From: Sulfitobacter indolifex
GTDB lineage: Bacteria; Pseudomonadota; Alphaproteobacteria; Rhodobacterales; Rhodobacteraceae
DNA: 64,000 bases
NCBI RefSeq assembly: GCF_022788655.1
Contig: NZ_CP084955.1
Span: 1-64,000, forward strand
Reading direction: 5' to 3'
Position numbers and translations under genes: made by a program. Positions within the stretch are counted from its first letter, which is position 1. Each line of letters starts with the position of its first letter. The notes beneath the pieces were generated by a model. It did not search any database. It saw only the letters and a program-made list of their open reading frames with translations, and was not told the origin of the DNA. Below, one piece after another: positions 17,595 through 27,659 of the stretch.

Positions 17595-19364
17595 TCACGC
17601 GTCAGGCTGAAACATCCGCTGAAATAGGCCCAGATCGTTGACGAGCGAATCCCACGTGCCCGATTGCACCACGCGCCCTCCCTCCATCACAATGATCGTG
17701 TCCGCGACTTTGATCGTTGTGGCCCTGTGCGCGATGACAAGGACAGTGCAGCCCTCCGGACGGGCGGCGATGGCTTCTTTCACCAATGTCTCCGCCAGGG
17801 GATCGAGCGCGCTTGTAGCTTCATCAAGGATCAGAAGCTTTGGCTTTCGGAGAAGCGCCCTGGCGAGGGCGAGCCGCTGGCGTTGTCCGCCGGAGAGGTC
17901 GGCTCCATTCTCCGTGAGCACCCGGTCGTAGCCCTCAGGGTGATTAACGATGAATTCATGGATGCTGGCTGCCCGAGCAGCTTCCTCGATCTCGGCCGGG
18001 CTCACATCAGGCAGGCCATAGGCGATGTTATCTCGGATACTGGCGCGAAAGAGGTGAATGTCCTGGATGACCACGCCCAGCTTCGCGCGCCAATCCGTGA
18101 GCGCGAAATTCCCGATGTCGTAGCCATTTGCTTTTATGGCCCCGCCGCTCGGCGTGCGTATCCGGCAGAGAAGATCAACTAGCGTCGATTTTCCAGCGCC
18201 TGACGGCCCCGCGACCCCTGTGATCTCGCCCAAGGCGATCGAAAAACTTACTTCATCCAGCGCCACGTCCTCCTCACTGTCGTATTGGAAAGTGAGCCCT
18301 TCCACCTCGATATCCGTTTCAAACCCACGAAACGGCGTATCCCCCCCGCTCCTACGCGGCGGCTCAAAGAACGGGAGGATGTTGTGGATTGAAGCGATCT
18401 CAGCGGCGAGCTCCACACGGACACCGATCAAGGACTGCAAACGTGGGATGAGCCGTCTGAGGATCAGGACAAAGCTGACAAGTTCAGGGAGCGCGGAAAG
18501 GTCCTCTCCGATGCTAAGGATGCAAACCGCGCCAATGAGTAGGGCGACGAGGGTCTCAATGATCGGATCGACCGCGGCGGAGAGCTTCTCCTGACGCACG
18601 CCTTTGCTTACCGTTCTGTCGATGACGCGGGCGAATTGCTTCTTCTCTTGGGCTTCGTTGCCGAAGATGAAGATCGTCTTCAGGCCGGTTAAAACGTCCC
18701 AAAGACGTCGGGAGACATCTTCCTGCGTTTCCACGAGTTCCGCGCCCAACGTCTCAATTTTTCGAGTGAGGAACGAGATGAGAACATAAAGTGCAGTTCC
18801 ACAGAGAAGTACGATGAGCGTCATCTCCAAAGATAGGATGATCAGCAACGCGATGAAAAAGAGCGCCCCGCACAGCTCCACCAGCGCCACTGCCACGCCC
18901 AAAAGCGCGTCAATAGCGCGCCAGGATTGGTTCTCGAACGTGTTGAGCAACCCGCCTGGCCCGCGCGCGAAGTCCCTCGGGTCATTTGCCATGAGCCGGG
19001 CGAAGAGCTTGGCCTGAATGTGCTTATTGGTTTCGGCGTCATATGCTGTCCAAGCGACATCTTTGATGTACTGCGCGATATTCTTGAGAATGACGAGACC
19101 GACAATGCAGAGGATAAGCGCGGTCAGACGGCTCTCGTCGGTAAAGGCGGCCAGAGCCTCATCTAAGAAGCCCAGCCCGGTGGACTGCGCGGCCTGCTCG
19201 TCCCCGCTTGTGCCGAGTAACGCTGCAAAAATAGGAACGAGGAGAAGAAGTCCGATGCCCTCAAAAAGCGATACGAGGATGCCGAGAATAACGAGCGGCA
19301 CGATGTACCATCTTAAGTCTTCCAACTGCTGAAAGAGCTTCAAGAGCGCGCGGGTGTTGCTCAT
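17595..19364 (-). CDS. ABC exporter, fused membrane and ATPase domains
   Basis: 589-residue half-transporter of the MsbA/lipid-exporter type. The N-terminal ~320 residues contain about six membrane helices. The ATPase domain follows with Walker A GPSGAGKST (about 385-393), signature LSGGQRQRLALARALL, Walker B LLILDEATSALD and the His switch IAHRATT. It converges with the fusion gene 3 bp away and heads the minus-strand polysaccharide group. A lipid-linked glycan or glycolipid is the probable cargo; this is inferred from context. Confidence 0.85.
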   Translation of the reverse strand: MSNTRALLKLFQQLEDLRWYIVPLVILGILVSLFEGIGLLLLVPIFAALLGTSGDEQAAQSTGLGFLDEALAAFTDESRLTALILCIVGLVILKNIAQYIKDVAWTAYDAETNKHIQAKLFARLMANDPRDFARGPGGLLNTFENQSWRAIDALLGVAVALVELCGALFFIALLIILSLEMTLIVLLCGTALYVLISFLTRKIETLGAELVETQEDVSRRLWDVLTGLKTIFIFGNEAQEKKQFARVIDRTVSKGVRQEKLSAAVDPIIETLVALLIGAVCILSIGEDLSALPELVSFVLILRRLIPRLQSLIGVRVELAAEIASIHNILPFFEPPRRSGGDTPFRGFETDIEVEGLTFQYDSEEDVALDEVSFSIALGEITGVAGPSGAGKSTLVDLLCRIRTPSGGAIKANGYDIGNFALTDWRAKLGVVIQDIHLFRASIRDNIAYGLPDVSPAEIEEAARAASIHEFIVNHPEGYDRVLTENGADLSGGQRQRLALARALLRKPKLLILDEATSALDPLAETLVKEAIAARPEGCTVLVIAHRATTIKVADTIIVMEGGRVVQSGTWDSLVNDLGLFQRMFQPDA

Positions 19365-19781
19365 CGCCGAAAGACTGAGTGCGGGTGGGAATATTGGATC
19401 AAGTCAAAGTCCCTTCAATGGAAAGTAAAAGAGAGGTGGTTACTTGGCTTGGATACTGCATCGACGAAAGTTGGTCCATTAACCGTGGCGCGGGCGGCTT
19501 AGGGAGTGCCTTTCTTGCCACCCAAGCTCTGATTGCGGCTGAGCTTAATAGCGCCGCCTCCAGTTAATGGAGGCCGCAGGCTGATCGACCGCGGATGTTA
19601 GGCAAGAGGCAGAGCGCTCGCCGCTTTTATGGCGTTCTAAGCGCAACCAAAGCGACGAGGAAGAGGAATGGACGCTTACGTTAGAGACGATCCCGAACTA
19701 AGTAGAAATTAGAGAGGCTGGGGGGCGGTCGAACGTGTTTTCGGGCGGCCCTTTATTTATGTCGCCCTTAGAGCGCAGCAC
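19365..19781. other. Intergenic region with gene remnant
   Basis: No convincing intact gene. It holds a hairpin (CCTCCA / TGGAGG, 19557-19573, GTTAA loop) and a 79-bp segment (19590-19668) that also occurs at 35139-35217. Within that segment the minus strand reads FLFLVALVALRTP followed by a stop, the end of a small membrane protein whose upstream part is gone. Confidence 0.5.
19590..19668. repeat. 79-bp direct repeat, left copy
   Basis: From CGCGGATGTTAGG to CGACGAGGAAGAGGAA this segment matches 35139-35217 with roughly a dozen differences, same orientation. The two copies bracket 15.5 kb that includes the polymerase, flippase and the lasso peptide cluster. Confidence 0.7.
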
Positions 19782-20648
19782 CTACTCGCCCTGCATCGCC
19801 CAGAGAGCCGCGCTTTCGGGAAATTCGCGCGCGCAATATGCGTAAGTGGGCTCCAAAGCTTGGCGCAGCGCGAGCCGCGTGCTGGAGGATACATCCGTTC
19901 CAGATTTCGCCCCGGCGTAAACCCTATTCGATATCTGTTCCGGCCTAAAGGAGACCCCGAATTTCTGGGTGAGTTCTGCCAGGGCATCCTCGCTGAAAAG
20001 CGCCTCATACAAATACAAGTGGCAGTCCTCTGGGGAGAAGACCTCCCGCATCGTCTTGATTGTGCGCGCATAATTCGCCCGAAGATCATGGTGCTTTGAT
20101 TGGGCGTAGCGCAAGACAGCTTTGTCGAAGCTGCCCGTTAGGGGCATGCCTTCGCGCCAGTCTCTCTTGCGTCGGTTCATTTGCGCCGCGGAGATCGCGC
20201 GACCCACGGGATCCCTCATCAAAAACACCGCTGCCACGCGAATGTTCCGCTCGACAAAACCGTCTCGGATGCGAGCTAGCGTTTCCGCGCTGAGCCCTGC
20301 GTAAGAGGGTGTGATGTCTCCGGTGAGATGGACACCTGGCTGGGAAAGGCGCTCTTCGAAGTAATCGAAGTAATCGCGGGCATCCTGCTGCAGTTGACCA
20401 CGGAGCGCCCACCCGTCCGGCCCTGTGCCTTTGAGCTTGGAGATGAGCTTTGCCACCGTCCGATTTTTGAGCTGCCCTGAGCGCATGTCGTAATGTGCGA
20501 CCTCGGGCAGCGTGAGCGCGTCCCAGATATGGTATTCTTTGAGCGTGCCAAAATCCCCCGCCGCGTCGCTTGACAGATAATCGTAAAGCCAGCTCGTGCC
20601 CGATTTTTGCGCACCGAGGCCGAGGATGAAGGTCTTTTGCGTCGTCAT
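19782..20648 (-). CDS. Sulfotransferase family protein
   Basis: 288 residues. The PAPS 5'-phosphosulfate loop GAQKSGTSWLYDYL is at 12-25 and the 3'-phosphate motif FLMRDPVGRAISA at about 140-152. The family moves sulfate from PAPS to a hydroxyl or amino group. Its position between an ABC exporter and a flippase suggests that it sulfates the polysaccharide made here. The lasso cluster lies 7 kb away, and a role there is not excluded. Confidence 0.85.
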   Translation of the reverse strand: MTTQKTFILGLGAQKSGTSWLYDYLSSDAAGDFGTLKEYHIWDALTLPEVAHYDMRSGQLKNRTVAKLISKLKGTGPDGWALRGQLQQDARDYFDYFEERLSQPGVHLTGDITPSYAGLSAETLARIRDGFVERNIRVAAVFLMRDPVGRAISAAQMNRRKRDWREGMPLTGSFDKAVLRYAQSKHHDLRANYARTIKTMREVFSPEDCHLYLYEALFSEDALAELTQKFGVSFRPEQISNRVYAGAKSGTDVSSSTRLALRQALEPTYAYCAREFPESAALWAMQGE

Positions 20649-20739
20649 ATGTTTTCTCCTGGGTCGAACTGTCGCTTGGAAACGGGCGCTCGGTATGCCG
20701 GGCGCGCGAAAGGGCGCCTATCTGCCTGAAAGCACGACA

Positions 20740-22047
20740 TTAAGGCCGCTTCTGCGGCTGACGCGATAAGAGCGCGAATACGGATGTGTCCACGCCGAGC
20801 TTCCGCCGGCACCAAGCCACCGCGAGCACGATGAAGATCGCTTTTGCGGCGAGCGCAGCAATGGCAGCCCCAATGAGTCCGATCATCGGAACTAGGATGG
20901 GTACTGAGGCCAGCCCGATGAATTCGGCCGCGGCCGTCATCATGACTAGCTTATCGTCGCCATCGGCCATCAGCATCAGCTGCCGCGCCGGGCCGCCGAG
21001 CCCCATCACCAGATAACTGATTGCGAGGACAATGAGAGCGGTCACTGCAACGTCGAAGGTGGGATCAAATAAGCTTAAGATTTGCGACGCGAAGGCCACG
21101 AGGATCCCCGCGCCCACCACCAAGGGAAGAACGAGGATCAACGCTAGCTTCCGGCTCACATCGCGGAGGCCGGCGAAATTCCTCCGCGCGTAAAGGCGAG
21201 CAAATGTCGGCGCGGCGAGGATATTGATGGCGAGAATCGGCAGCTGCAAAAGCTGAGCCGTCTTTTGAGCCGCGAAATAGGCGCCGACTTGTTCAGGCGG
21301 CAAAAACACCGCTGCGAGAACCACATTAAGGTTCGCTCCCATCGCCAAAAGGGAGGCGAGCCACATCCACCAAGGGATCGGGGGTGTCGGCGGCGTTGTT
21401 TCTTGCTTGCTCGTGGGTGCGAAGCGCGACGCAAAGACCCGGTGCATTAGGAGCATTTGCACGCTGACAATGCCCATCAAAACGAGCGAGATCGTCATCA
21501 TCGCGCTCAGTGCCGACGAAAAGATGAAAGGGATTGCCGAGGCGGCCAGGCAGAGAAGGACGATGGACCCGCGCCAGATGATATCCCGCGGAATGAGCGC
21601 GAAGAAGATTGACCCAAACACGCGATATTGGTGCGAGACAAGCTCCGCCAAGGCGAACGGCAAAAGGAAGAGGCACGCACCCAGCACCTGCGCCCCGCCC
21701 ACCTGCCAGCCAAAGAGCAACTCGGCGGCCCAGACAGTCAGCAGGATGGCGATGCACCCAACGCCGCCGGCCAGGACCGTCAGCAAGCTCCTGCGGACGA
21801 ACTCGCTGCGGGCACGTCCTGCGTTCGGCTTTTCCTCTAAATTGGCGATGATCTTGATGCTCAACGTGTGCTGACCCAAGAGCGCCGCAATAGCACCAAC
21901 TGAGCCGAGCGCGAACATGGTACCAAACTTGCCATACTCCGCGGGCCCCAGGAGCCGCGCAATGAGGAGAAACATCAAGAAGGTCAGGCCGGCACTGCCG
22001 ATTTTGATTGCGCCAGAGAGCGCGCCGCCCAGCAGTAAAGTCTTCAT
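20740..22047 (-). CDS. Wzx-type polysaccharide flippase
   Basis: Integral membrane protein of 435 residues with about 12-14 hydrophobic segments. It begins MKTLLLGGALSGAIKIGSAG, then LTFLMFLLIARLLGPAEYGK, typical of oligosaccharide flippases that move undecaprenyl-PP-linked repeat units across the inner membrane. The start at 22047 is chosen because AAGGA lies 6-10 nt upstream; a longer frame reaching 22230 is hydrophilic and runs into the polymerase gene. It follows the polymerase on the same strand with a 104-bp gap. Confidence 0.82.
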   Translation of the reverse strand: MKTLLLGGALSGAIKIGSAGLTFLMFLLIARLLGPAEYGKFGTMFALGSVGAIAALLGQHTLSIKIIANLEEKPNAGRARSEFVRRSLLTVLAGGVGCIAILLTVWAAELLFGWQVGGAQVLGACLFLLPFALAELVSHQYRVFGSIFFALIPRDIIWRGSIVLLCLAASAIPFIFSSALSAMMTISLVLMGIVSVQMLLMHRVFASRFAPTSKQETTPPTPPIPWWMWLASLLAMGANLNVVLAAVFLPPEQVGAYFAAQKTAQLLQLPILAINILAAPTFARLYARRNFAGLRDVSRKLALILVLPLVVGAGILVAFASQILSLFDPTFDVAVTALIVLAISYLVMGLGGPARQLMLMADGDDKLVMMTAAAEFIGLASVPILVPMIGLIGAAIAALAAKAIFIVLAVAWCRRKLGVDTSVFALLSRQPQKRP

Positions 22048-22151
22048 TGGTCCTTCACACACTTGCGCAGTCTTGCGGACATTTTTCTTTTCTCCTACTT
22101 CGCCTCTTAACGCCGCTCGTCCAAAGCACCGATCTTTTGCGGGGCAGTGTG

Positions 22152-23369
22152 CTATGCCTTCGTCGGAAGAATGCTGTTTGAATAATACGACCCAAATGCC
22201 AGGCCGAGTACGACGTAGAGATGACGCCAATGCAGAGATCCAACGACATTCATCAGGACAAACAGACCAACCATAATCGCCAACACAAATGCGTATTTCA
22301 TCCAGCCATCGCGCTGCTCAAGTACCTTCTTGAGGCAGCGATACCCCGCCGCGAAATAGAGGACTGCGAAGCCGATTGCCGCAAACACCCCATTTTGTAG
22401 ACCTAGAACAACGAACGTGTTGTGCGGTTCGAAGCCATAAAGCAAGCGCGCCTGGTTCGGGCCGATGCCCCATGGTTTGTCGAACATTTCCCCGAGGGAC
22501 TTGAAAATATGCTCAAACCGACCGCTATCATAGGATTGCAATGATAGGCGGCTGGCCAAAAAGTTGTCAGAGAGCGCTCCGCTCGTTGCCTCGCTAAAAA
22601 AGCCGATCTTGATCGCCCCCCCAGCAATGGCGAGCAACAGAAACGTGACCGCTGGGATCGTGGTGCGGCGATCGACCAAGAGCAGCCCGAAAAAGATCAT
22701 GCCCGTCAGCGCCATGTGCACCCAAGCGCCACGCGAAAACGTCACAAGCAGGCAGGCCGCAAGCACCCCAAGCGCGGCCGTGGCGTACCAGCGGAAGCGC
22801 CGCACGGAAAACGCGATCCACATCATAAAGAGGATCGGCGGTACGAGGTATGGCCCAAGCACGTTAGGGTCTTTGAACGTCGATTTCACCCGACTCATGT
22901 GCTCATCACGGAAGAAGATAACCCTGTTAGGGATAAGGTCGAGATAGGCTAGGAGCCCGAATAAGGACGTGATCATCGCGCCCAGCGTAAGCATGAGTAA
23001 GATCATCCGAAACGCCCGATCCCCGTCGAGCTTCACGAAATAGGCGGTCATGAATAAAAGAAGGACGAGATATACCTCAATTAACACAGCCCGTGCCGCC
23101 ACGGGGGCAGACACGGCCACAAAGGCCAGGGATAAAATAGTAAACCACAGGTAGAGAAGAAGCCCCACTGACGCCACTGACCCGAGGAGCTTCACCGGGC
23201 GCAACGGGGCCAGCGTGAACGCCCCAAGAGCGACGAAGAATAAGAGATCCGTAGGCGCGGGCTCGATCATCACGAAGAAGCTCAACGCGATACACACGAG
23301 ATAAATGCGCCAGCTCAGCGCGAACCAACCGACGCGATCATAATTGTGAGTGTAGTACGATTGGATCAT
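22152..23369 (-). CDS. Wzy-type O-antigen/EPS polymerase
   Basis: 405-residue membrane protein with about ten hydrophobic segments and a large periplasmic loop near residues 235-315. The C-terminal half has the Wzy/O-antigen ligase pattern GIGPNQARLLYGFEPHNTFV (with the conserved His). It would polymerise repeat units on the periplasmic side. The start is 2 bp after the stop of the upstream glycosyltransferase, so translation is likely coupled. The flippase follows, giving a complete Wzx/Wzy pair. Confidence 0.82.
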   Translation of the reverse strand: MIQSYYTHNYDRVGWFALSWRIYLVCIALSFFVMIEPAPTDLLFFVALGAFTLAPLRPVKLLGSVASVGLLLYLWFTILSLAFVAVSAPVAARAVLIEVYLVLLLFMTAYFVKLDGDRAFRMILLMLTLGAMITSLFGLLAYLDLIPNRVIFFRDEHMSRVKSTFKDPNVLGPYLVPPILFMMWIAFSVRRFRWYATAALGVLAACLLVTFSRGAWVHMALTGMIFFGLLLVDRRTTIPAVTFLLLAIAGGAIKIGFFSEATSGALSDNFLASRLSLQSYDSGRFEHIFKSLGEMFDKPWGIGPNQARLLYGFEPHNTFVVLGLQNGVFAAIGFAVLYFAAGYRCLKKVLEQRDGWMKYAFVLAIMVGLFVLMNVVGSLHWRHLYVVLGLAFGSYYSNSILPTKA

Positions 23370-23371
23370 GA

Positions 23372-24517
23372 CTAAATAGCCTCAACGGAAACAGGGGCAA
23401 TGGCATCTATATAAATCGAAATTGTGTCATCGACCATGGCGTCGATGGTGCGGGAGCGAGCTAGGTGCCTTGAGGCGCTGCTGAATGACTTACGCCGCGC
23501 TTCGTCTCTAGCGAGAGAAACCAAGGCTTCACCCAAGTCTTGATCACCGCAATCGAGAGGCAGGACATGCCCGGAAACACCTTCTAGGACAGTCTCGTTC
23601 GCGCCGCCCACGGCTGTCATGATGATGGGCACGCCGCCGTGGATCGCCTCTAAGAGCGTATAGGGCATGGCCTCATAGCGGCTGGTCATGCAAAAGATAT
23701 CGAGCCCTGGCATCAGGCGGGGGCCATCTTGCCATCCCATGAAATGCACGTTGCTGCCCTCCGCCAAGGCCTCAGCCTCCGCGCGCAAAGGACCGTCACC
23801 AATCACGATAGCTTTGAGATGTGACACCCGCTTCGCCGCGAGAGCGATCCCACGAAGAAACCGCAGCGGGTCCTTCTGATCCTCCAAGCGGCCAATAAAT
23901 CCGACGGCGAGCTCCTGGTCGCTTAGGCCTATGGCCTGCCTCGCGGCTTCGCGGGTTGCGTCGGGGGATAGGGACACTCCATTCACGACGAGGGAAAGGC
24001 GATTTGCAGCGATCCCGAGCACGGCACTGGCATGATCGGCCTCCGCTTGGCTCACGGCGATAATCCGCGTCGCTCTGGCTGCAAGCACACGCTCAATTAT
24101 TCCGTAGATGAGGCGATGCGGTTGGCCAAGACCAGGGTCCATTGTGCGGAAAGCGTGGGGCGTATAGATGCGAGCGCCAGGGATCGACCGCGGCAGGAGC
24201 CGGATCAGCGCCCCGGCCTTGGAGCTGTGCCCGTGCAAGATATCAAAGGGCATGAGGCACTGAAGCACCTTTTGAAGCGCGCGCAGGCTCTTTACATCCC
24301 CTGGGCCCACGGCGCGCGCCATTTCTACAGTTACGGTCTTAAGGCCTTCCACAGCGTGCAAAGCATCGACAAAATCCTGCTGAGCCCGTCCCGGCGCCCA
24401 GATGACCGTCACATCATGGCCGCGCGCTAAAAGCCCTCTCGCGAGGTCGAGCAAGTGACGCCCGGAGCCGCCGCCCGATGTCTCCAGGATGAGCGCAACT
24501 CTAAGGGTGTCAGCCAT
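23372..24517 (-). CDS. Family 4 glycosyltransferase
   Basis: GT-B fold, 381 residues. The N-terminal domain has a glycine-rich loop (ETSGGGSGRHLLDLARGL, about 9-26) and HGHSSKAG. The C-terminal domain has VGFIGRLEDQKDPLRFL, KAIVIGDGPLRAE and the EX7E region FCMTSRYEAMPYTLLEAIHG. It retains sugar configuration in transfer. It is the first gene of a minus-strand run with polymerase and flippase, so it probably builds the same repeat unit. Confidence 0.88.
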   Translation of the reverse strand: MADTLRVALILETSGGGSGRHLLDLARGLLARGHDVTVIWAPGRAQQDFVDALHAVEGLKTVTVEMARAVGPGDVKSLRALQKVLQCLMPFDILHGHSSKAGALIRLLPRSIPGARIYTPHAFRTMDPGLGQPHRLIYGIIERVLAARATRIIAVSQAEADHASAVLGIAANRLSLVVNGVSLSPDATREAARQAIGLSDQELAVGFIGRLEDQKDPLRFLRGIALAAKRVSHLKAIVIGDGPLRAEAEALAEGSNVHFMGWQDGPRLMPGLDIFCMTSRYEAMPYTLLEAIHGGVPIIMTAVGGANETVLEGVSGHVLPLDCGDQDLGEALVSLARDEARRKSFSSASRHLARSRTIDAMVDDTISIYIDAIAPVSVEAI

Positions 24518-24706
24518 TTAGCGGCTTCCTTTCGGATAAGAGCGCCACCGGCGCATGGGCCAGTATCGGAAGGAGAGAAGCTACTGCCAAAGCGCTGATC
24601 ACCTGCTCGTTGGAATCAAGAGTATTAAACGTATCTTAAGAGACACGACGTTGGTAACTTGGCACCCAAGACCTGTCTAGCTTTGCAACGCTACTATCTC
24701 CTGCTA

Positions 24707-25886
24707 GTGTTCTGAGTCTGACACTTCCTACCTGTTTCCGCGAGTTTCATCGAGTTTCATCGAGTTTGTCCAGTGCGCGGCGTTCCCGGGTGAGGATATC
24801 CTCTGCGGTTTTGGTCCATTTGAAGGGTTTTGGTTTCTCGTTGTGGTGGGCCAGATAGTCGTAGATCGCGGCCTCAAGGTCATCGACGCTGGAATAGCTG
24901 CCGCGCCGGATGCGCCTTGATGTGATCTCGGCAAAGAAGCGCTCCACCAGGTTCAGCCATGACGCGCTGGTGGGCGTGAAATGCAGCTTGATGCGCGAGT
25001 GTTTTTCGAGCCAGGCCTTCACCTGAGGCGTCTTGTGGGTGGCGTAGTTGTCGAGCACCAGATGCACATCGCGCCGGGTGGGCACAGCCTTGTCGATCTG
25101 TCGCAGAAATTTTAGGAACTCCTGCGCACGATGGCGTGGCATGCAATCGCCAATGACTGTGCCTGATTTCACATCCAGCGCAGCAAACAGCGTGGTCGTG
25201 CCATGGCGTTTGTAATCGTGCGTTACGGTCGCGGCACGACCCTTCTTGAGCGGCAGTCCGGGCTGGGTGCGATCCAGCGCCTGGATCTGCGATTTTTCGT
25301 CGACGCAGAGCACCACGGCACGGTCTGGCGGGTCGAGGTAGAGCCCGACGATATCGGTGACCTTCTCCTCGAACTTTGGGTCGTTCGAGACCTTGAACCC
25401 CTTCGTGAGATGCGGCTTCAAGCCAGCTTCCGCCCAGATGCGGCCGACGCTCGACGGCGAGATGCCCATGGCTTCGGACATTAGCGCGCGGCTCCAATGC
25501 GTTGCATTGGGCGGGGTTTCCTGCACCGTCTTGGCAATCACCTTCAGCCTTGTTTCCATGGGCAAAGGCGGCACCCGCGAGGGTCGCGTCTTGTCACGCT
25601 TGAGACCGGCCACGCCCTCATCGAGATACCGCTGCTGCCAGCGCCAGACCGTGGGTTTCGACGTGCCCGCGCGTCGCATGATCTCGAAGGTGCCATCACC
25701 GTCCGCTGTGGCCAGGACGATCTCGGCCCGCCAGACAAGCTTGCGCGCAGTGTTGCGGTTGCTGATCAGGGCTTGAAGCTCAGCACGGTCGGCGGGGCCA
25801 AGATAAAGGCAGATGTCATCGCGTCTCATGCCCCAAATATGGCACATCACGTTGCCGATGGGAATCATCTGTCAGGTGGTTAACAC
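24707..25886 (-). mobile_element. IS630-family element, complete
   Basis: An 1180-bp element with ends GTGTTCTGAGTCTGACA and (inverse) GTGTTAACCACCTGACAG. It is flanked by TA at 24705-24706 and 25887-25888, the TA target duplication of the IS630/Tc1 group. The right TA is also the boundary TA of a second, decayed IS630 element. Confidence 0.8.
24747..25829 (-). CDS. IS630-family transposase
   Basis: 360-residue DDE transposase from Met at 25829 (MRRDDICLYLGPADRAEL). An N-terminal helix-turn-helix (GTSKPTVWRWQQRY) is followed by catalytic Asp in VLCVDEKSQIQAL, Asp in VHLVLDNYATHK and Glu in WLNLVERFFAEI. No disruption is visible, so the element may be active. A longer frame opens at 25868, but that start would add unrelated residues from the IS end. 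Confidence 0.9.
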   Translation of the reverse strand: MRRDDICLYLGPADRAELQALISNRNTARKLVWRAEIVLATADGDGTFEIMRRAGTSKPTVWRWQQRYLDEGVAGLKRDKTRPSRVPPLPMETRLKVIAKTVQETPPNATHWSRALMSEAMGISPSSVGRIWAEAGLKPHLTKGFKVSNDPKFEEKVTDIVGLYLDPPDRAVVLCVDEKSQIQALDRTQPGLPLKKGRAATVTHDYKRHGTTTLFAALDVKSGTVIGDCMPRHRAQEFLKFLRQIDKAVPTRRDVHLVLDNYATHKTPQVKAWLEKHSRIKLHFTPTSASWLNLVERFFAEITSRRIRRGSYSSVDDLEAAIYDYLAHHNEKPKPFKWTKTAEDILTRERRALDKLDETR

Positions 25887-25888
25887 TA

Positions 25889-26949
25889 GAGCGGGTTTCA
25901 GTTAATTGGCCTCATATCCTGCCGCACTGAAGAAGTTATAGCATTCCTCGTCTGAGAACAGGTCGCAAACCCGGCCAACCGCTCTCCAGAGGTCTCCGTA
26001 TGTTCGGACGGCAGCCTTTTCTGATGAGTGCCTTGGGCTTCGAGAACGCCATTCTAATTGGGTTCAGGTCGGGACTGTAGGGCGGTAAAAAGAGGAACCA
26101 TGTGCCGATCACGCGCAGGGTTTTGGCTGCACTGGAGTTTTTGTGGCTGGACAGGTTGTCGAAGATTACGACATCGCCTGCATGCAATGTCGGGGCCAGT
26201 TGTGTCTCGACATAGCGATCAAAACATTTCGCCGTTCATTGTGCCCCATCGATCACCCAGGGTGCATCCAGCCGGTCATGACGGAGGGCACCGATAAAAG
26301 TTTGGGTGCGCCAGTGCCCGAACGGTGCATGATCGATCAAACGCTGCCCGCGCGGTGCCCAGCCGGTCGTCTTGGCCATGTTAGTCTTGACTGAGGTTTC
26401 GTCGATGAAGGCCAGTCTTTCCAGATGGTTGGCCATGAAAGGCTGACGTTGTGCGATCCAGATGCGGCGCAGGTCAGCAACATCCTTGCGCTTCTGCTCA
26501 AACGCCTGCAGGGCTTTTTTTATGCGTCAATCCGAGGCCACGCAGAACCCGCCAGACGGTGCCGCGATGAACATCGATACCGTGGGTCTCGGCCAGTTAG
26601 GCAACCAACTCATCGAGCGTGATCTCGCCTTTGGCGGTGACGCGCGCATCTATCCGACCGGTCACCCCGGCAAGTTTCCCATGTCCGCCGCCATTACCCT
26701 GGGGCCGCGGCGAAAGTGATCCCGTTTAGCATCGCAGCTTGATCAGATCATTCACGAATTTAGGTGACACTCGGAAATGCCGCGCCGCCTCGCGGTGTCC
26801 ATGCCTCTCATCGCCAAACGCGACAACACGCGTTCGCGGCTCTATTGGATGTGGCTTGCCCATCTGTAACCCCCATATCTTCCTCATGGGCAGGGAATCA
26901 CATCAATACCAATCTGGGAATCCTAAATCTGAAAGGCAGAGACACGCTC
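25889..26949 (-). pseudogene. Second IS630-family element, decayed
   Basis: The minus strand encodes pieces of a different IS630 transposase in several frames: a helix-turn-helix part near 26740-26870, LAFIDETSVKTNMAKTTGWA (first Asp region), GDVVIFDNLSSHK (second Asp) and FLPPYSPDLNPI (Glu region changed). There are several frameshifts and stops. Ends GAGCGGGTTTCAG and (inverse) GAGCGTGTCTCTG with flanking TA mark the element. It is inactive. Confidence 0.8.
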
Positions 26950-26951
26950 TA

Positions 26952-27283
26952 AGCCAAATAAGAAGAAACCCCGACGTGCATCGAACAGGCTAAAGGCTCT
27001 GGCGGCGGGTCAGACAAATTCGATATGCAAGTGAAATGTGAAAGCGATACGCGTTCCGAATGAAGTTAAACATGCTGGTTGAGCGCGGGAGAGCAAGGGG
27101 CCGCCTAACGTTCTATTTTGGAACTTTGTGAAATCGTGTGCTTTCGCGGGAAGAGAGGCCGGCGGCACAGACTATCGAGAGGGCCGCTTTCTCCTTGTTT
27201 TGACAATCATCCGGTTCGCGCAAAAGAGCGCCCAGATGCCGAAAGGCTGTGCCAATTTTAAGACCTTTGGTCAAACACACATA
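26952..27283. other. Intergenic region downstream of lasso precursor 1
   Basis: This 332-bp stretch holds no gene I can support. The strongest feature is a small dyad GACC-TTT-GGTC near 27262-27272, which could form a weak hairpin past the end of the minus-strand precursor gene. Confidence 0.4.
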
Positions 27284-27421
27284 TTATGGGGTCGTGAGCT
27301 CTTTAAAGGGCGTACCAGCCGGAAATGATGCGTCGAGGGTAAGACCACCCTGGCCAGCTTTAGTGATGGTTTCATCCTTGCCACGCGCGCGCACGGACGG
27401 CTTAGAGTAGTTTAGCTTCAT
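27284..27421 (-). CDS. Lasso peptide precursor 1
   Basis: A 45-residue precursor. The leader (1-21) has the Y5-x-x-P8 motif and a downstream Gly, the element bound by B1 proteins, and ends with Thr-Lys, placing Thr at -2. The 24-residue core starts AGQGGLTLD, so an isopeptide bond Ala1-Asp9 would give a nine-residue ring. The tail contains ASFPAGTP and ends in TTP. The start at 27421 is preceded by AAGAGA 8-13 nt upstream. It is transcribed away from the exporter gene. Its core shares TLDA, F12 and GTP (15-17) with precursor 2. The core end is inferred from the stop codon. Confidence 0.85.
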   Translation of the reverse strand: MKLNYSKPSVRARGKDETITKAGQGGLTLDASFPAGTPFKELTTP

Positions 27422-27659
27422 AATTGATTCTCTTATGGACAAGTAACAGCATAATCTACACGCTGAAGCAAAGCGGCAATAATCAGCAGTCGCACGCACG
27501 CGCGCGTCCAACTTTTGGGCACTTCTGAGCCAACCAACGATCAAGAGTCGCATATCGGGATCGCGCACTTGCCTCAATGCTGTCGCATTCGCGCGTTAAT
27601 TTTTGGGTTGGCATGCTTCCCTGTCCAAGCATAAGAGGGCCGAAAGGGGAGAGAACGCC

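Noticed and set aside
19379..19567. 62-codon plus-strand frame in the intergenic region
   Set aside because: No ribosome binding site and no recognisable features; it ends inside a hairpin.
27128..27328. Open frame of 66 codons overlapping the end of lasso precursor 1
   Set aside because: No ribosome binding site, no recognisable sequence, and it is antisense to the supported precursor gene.
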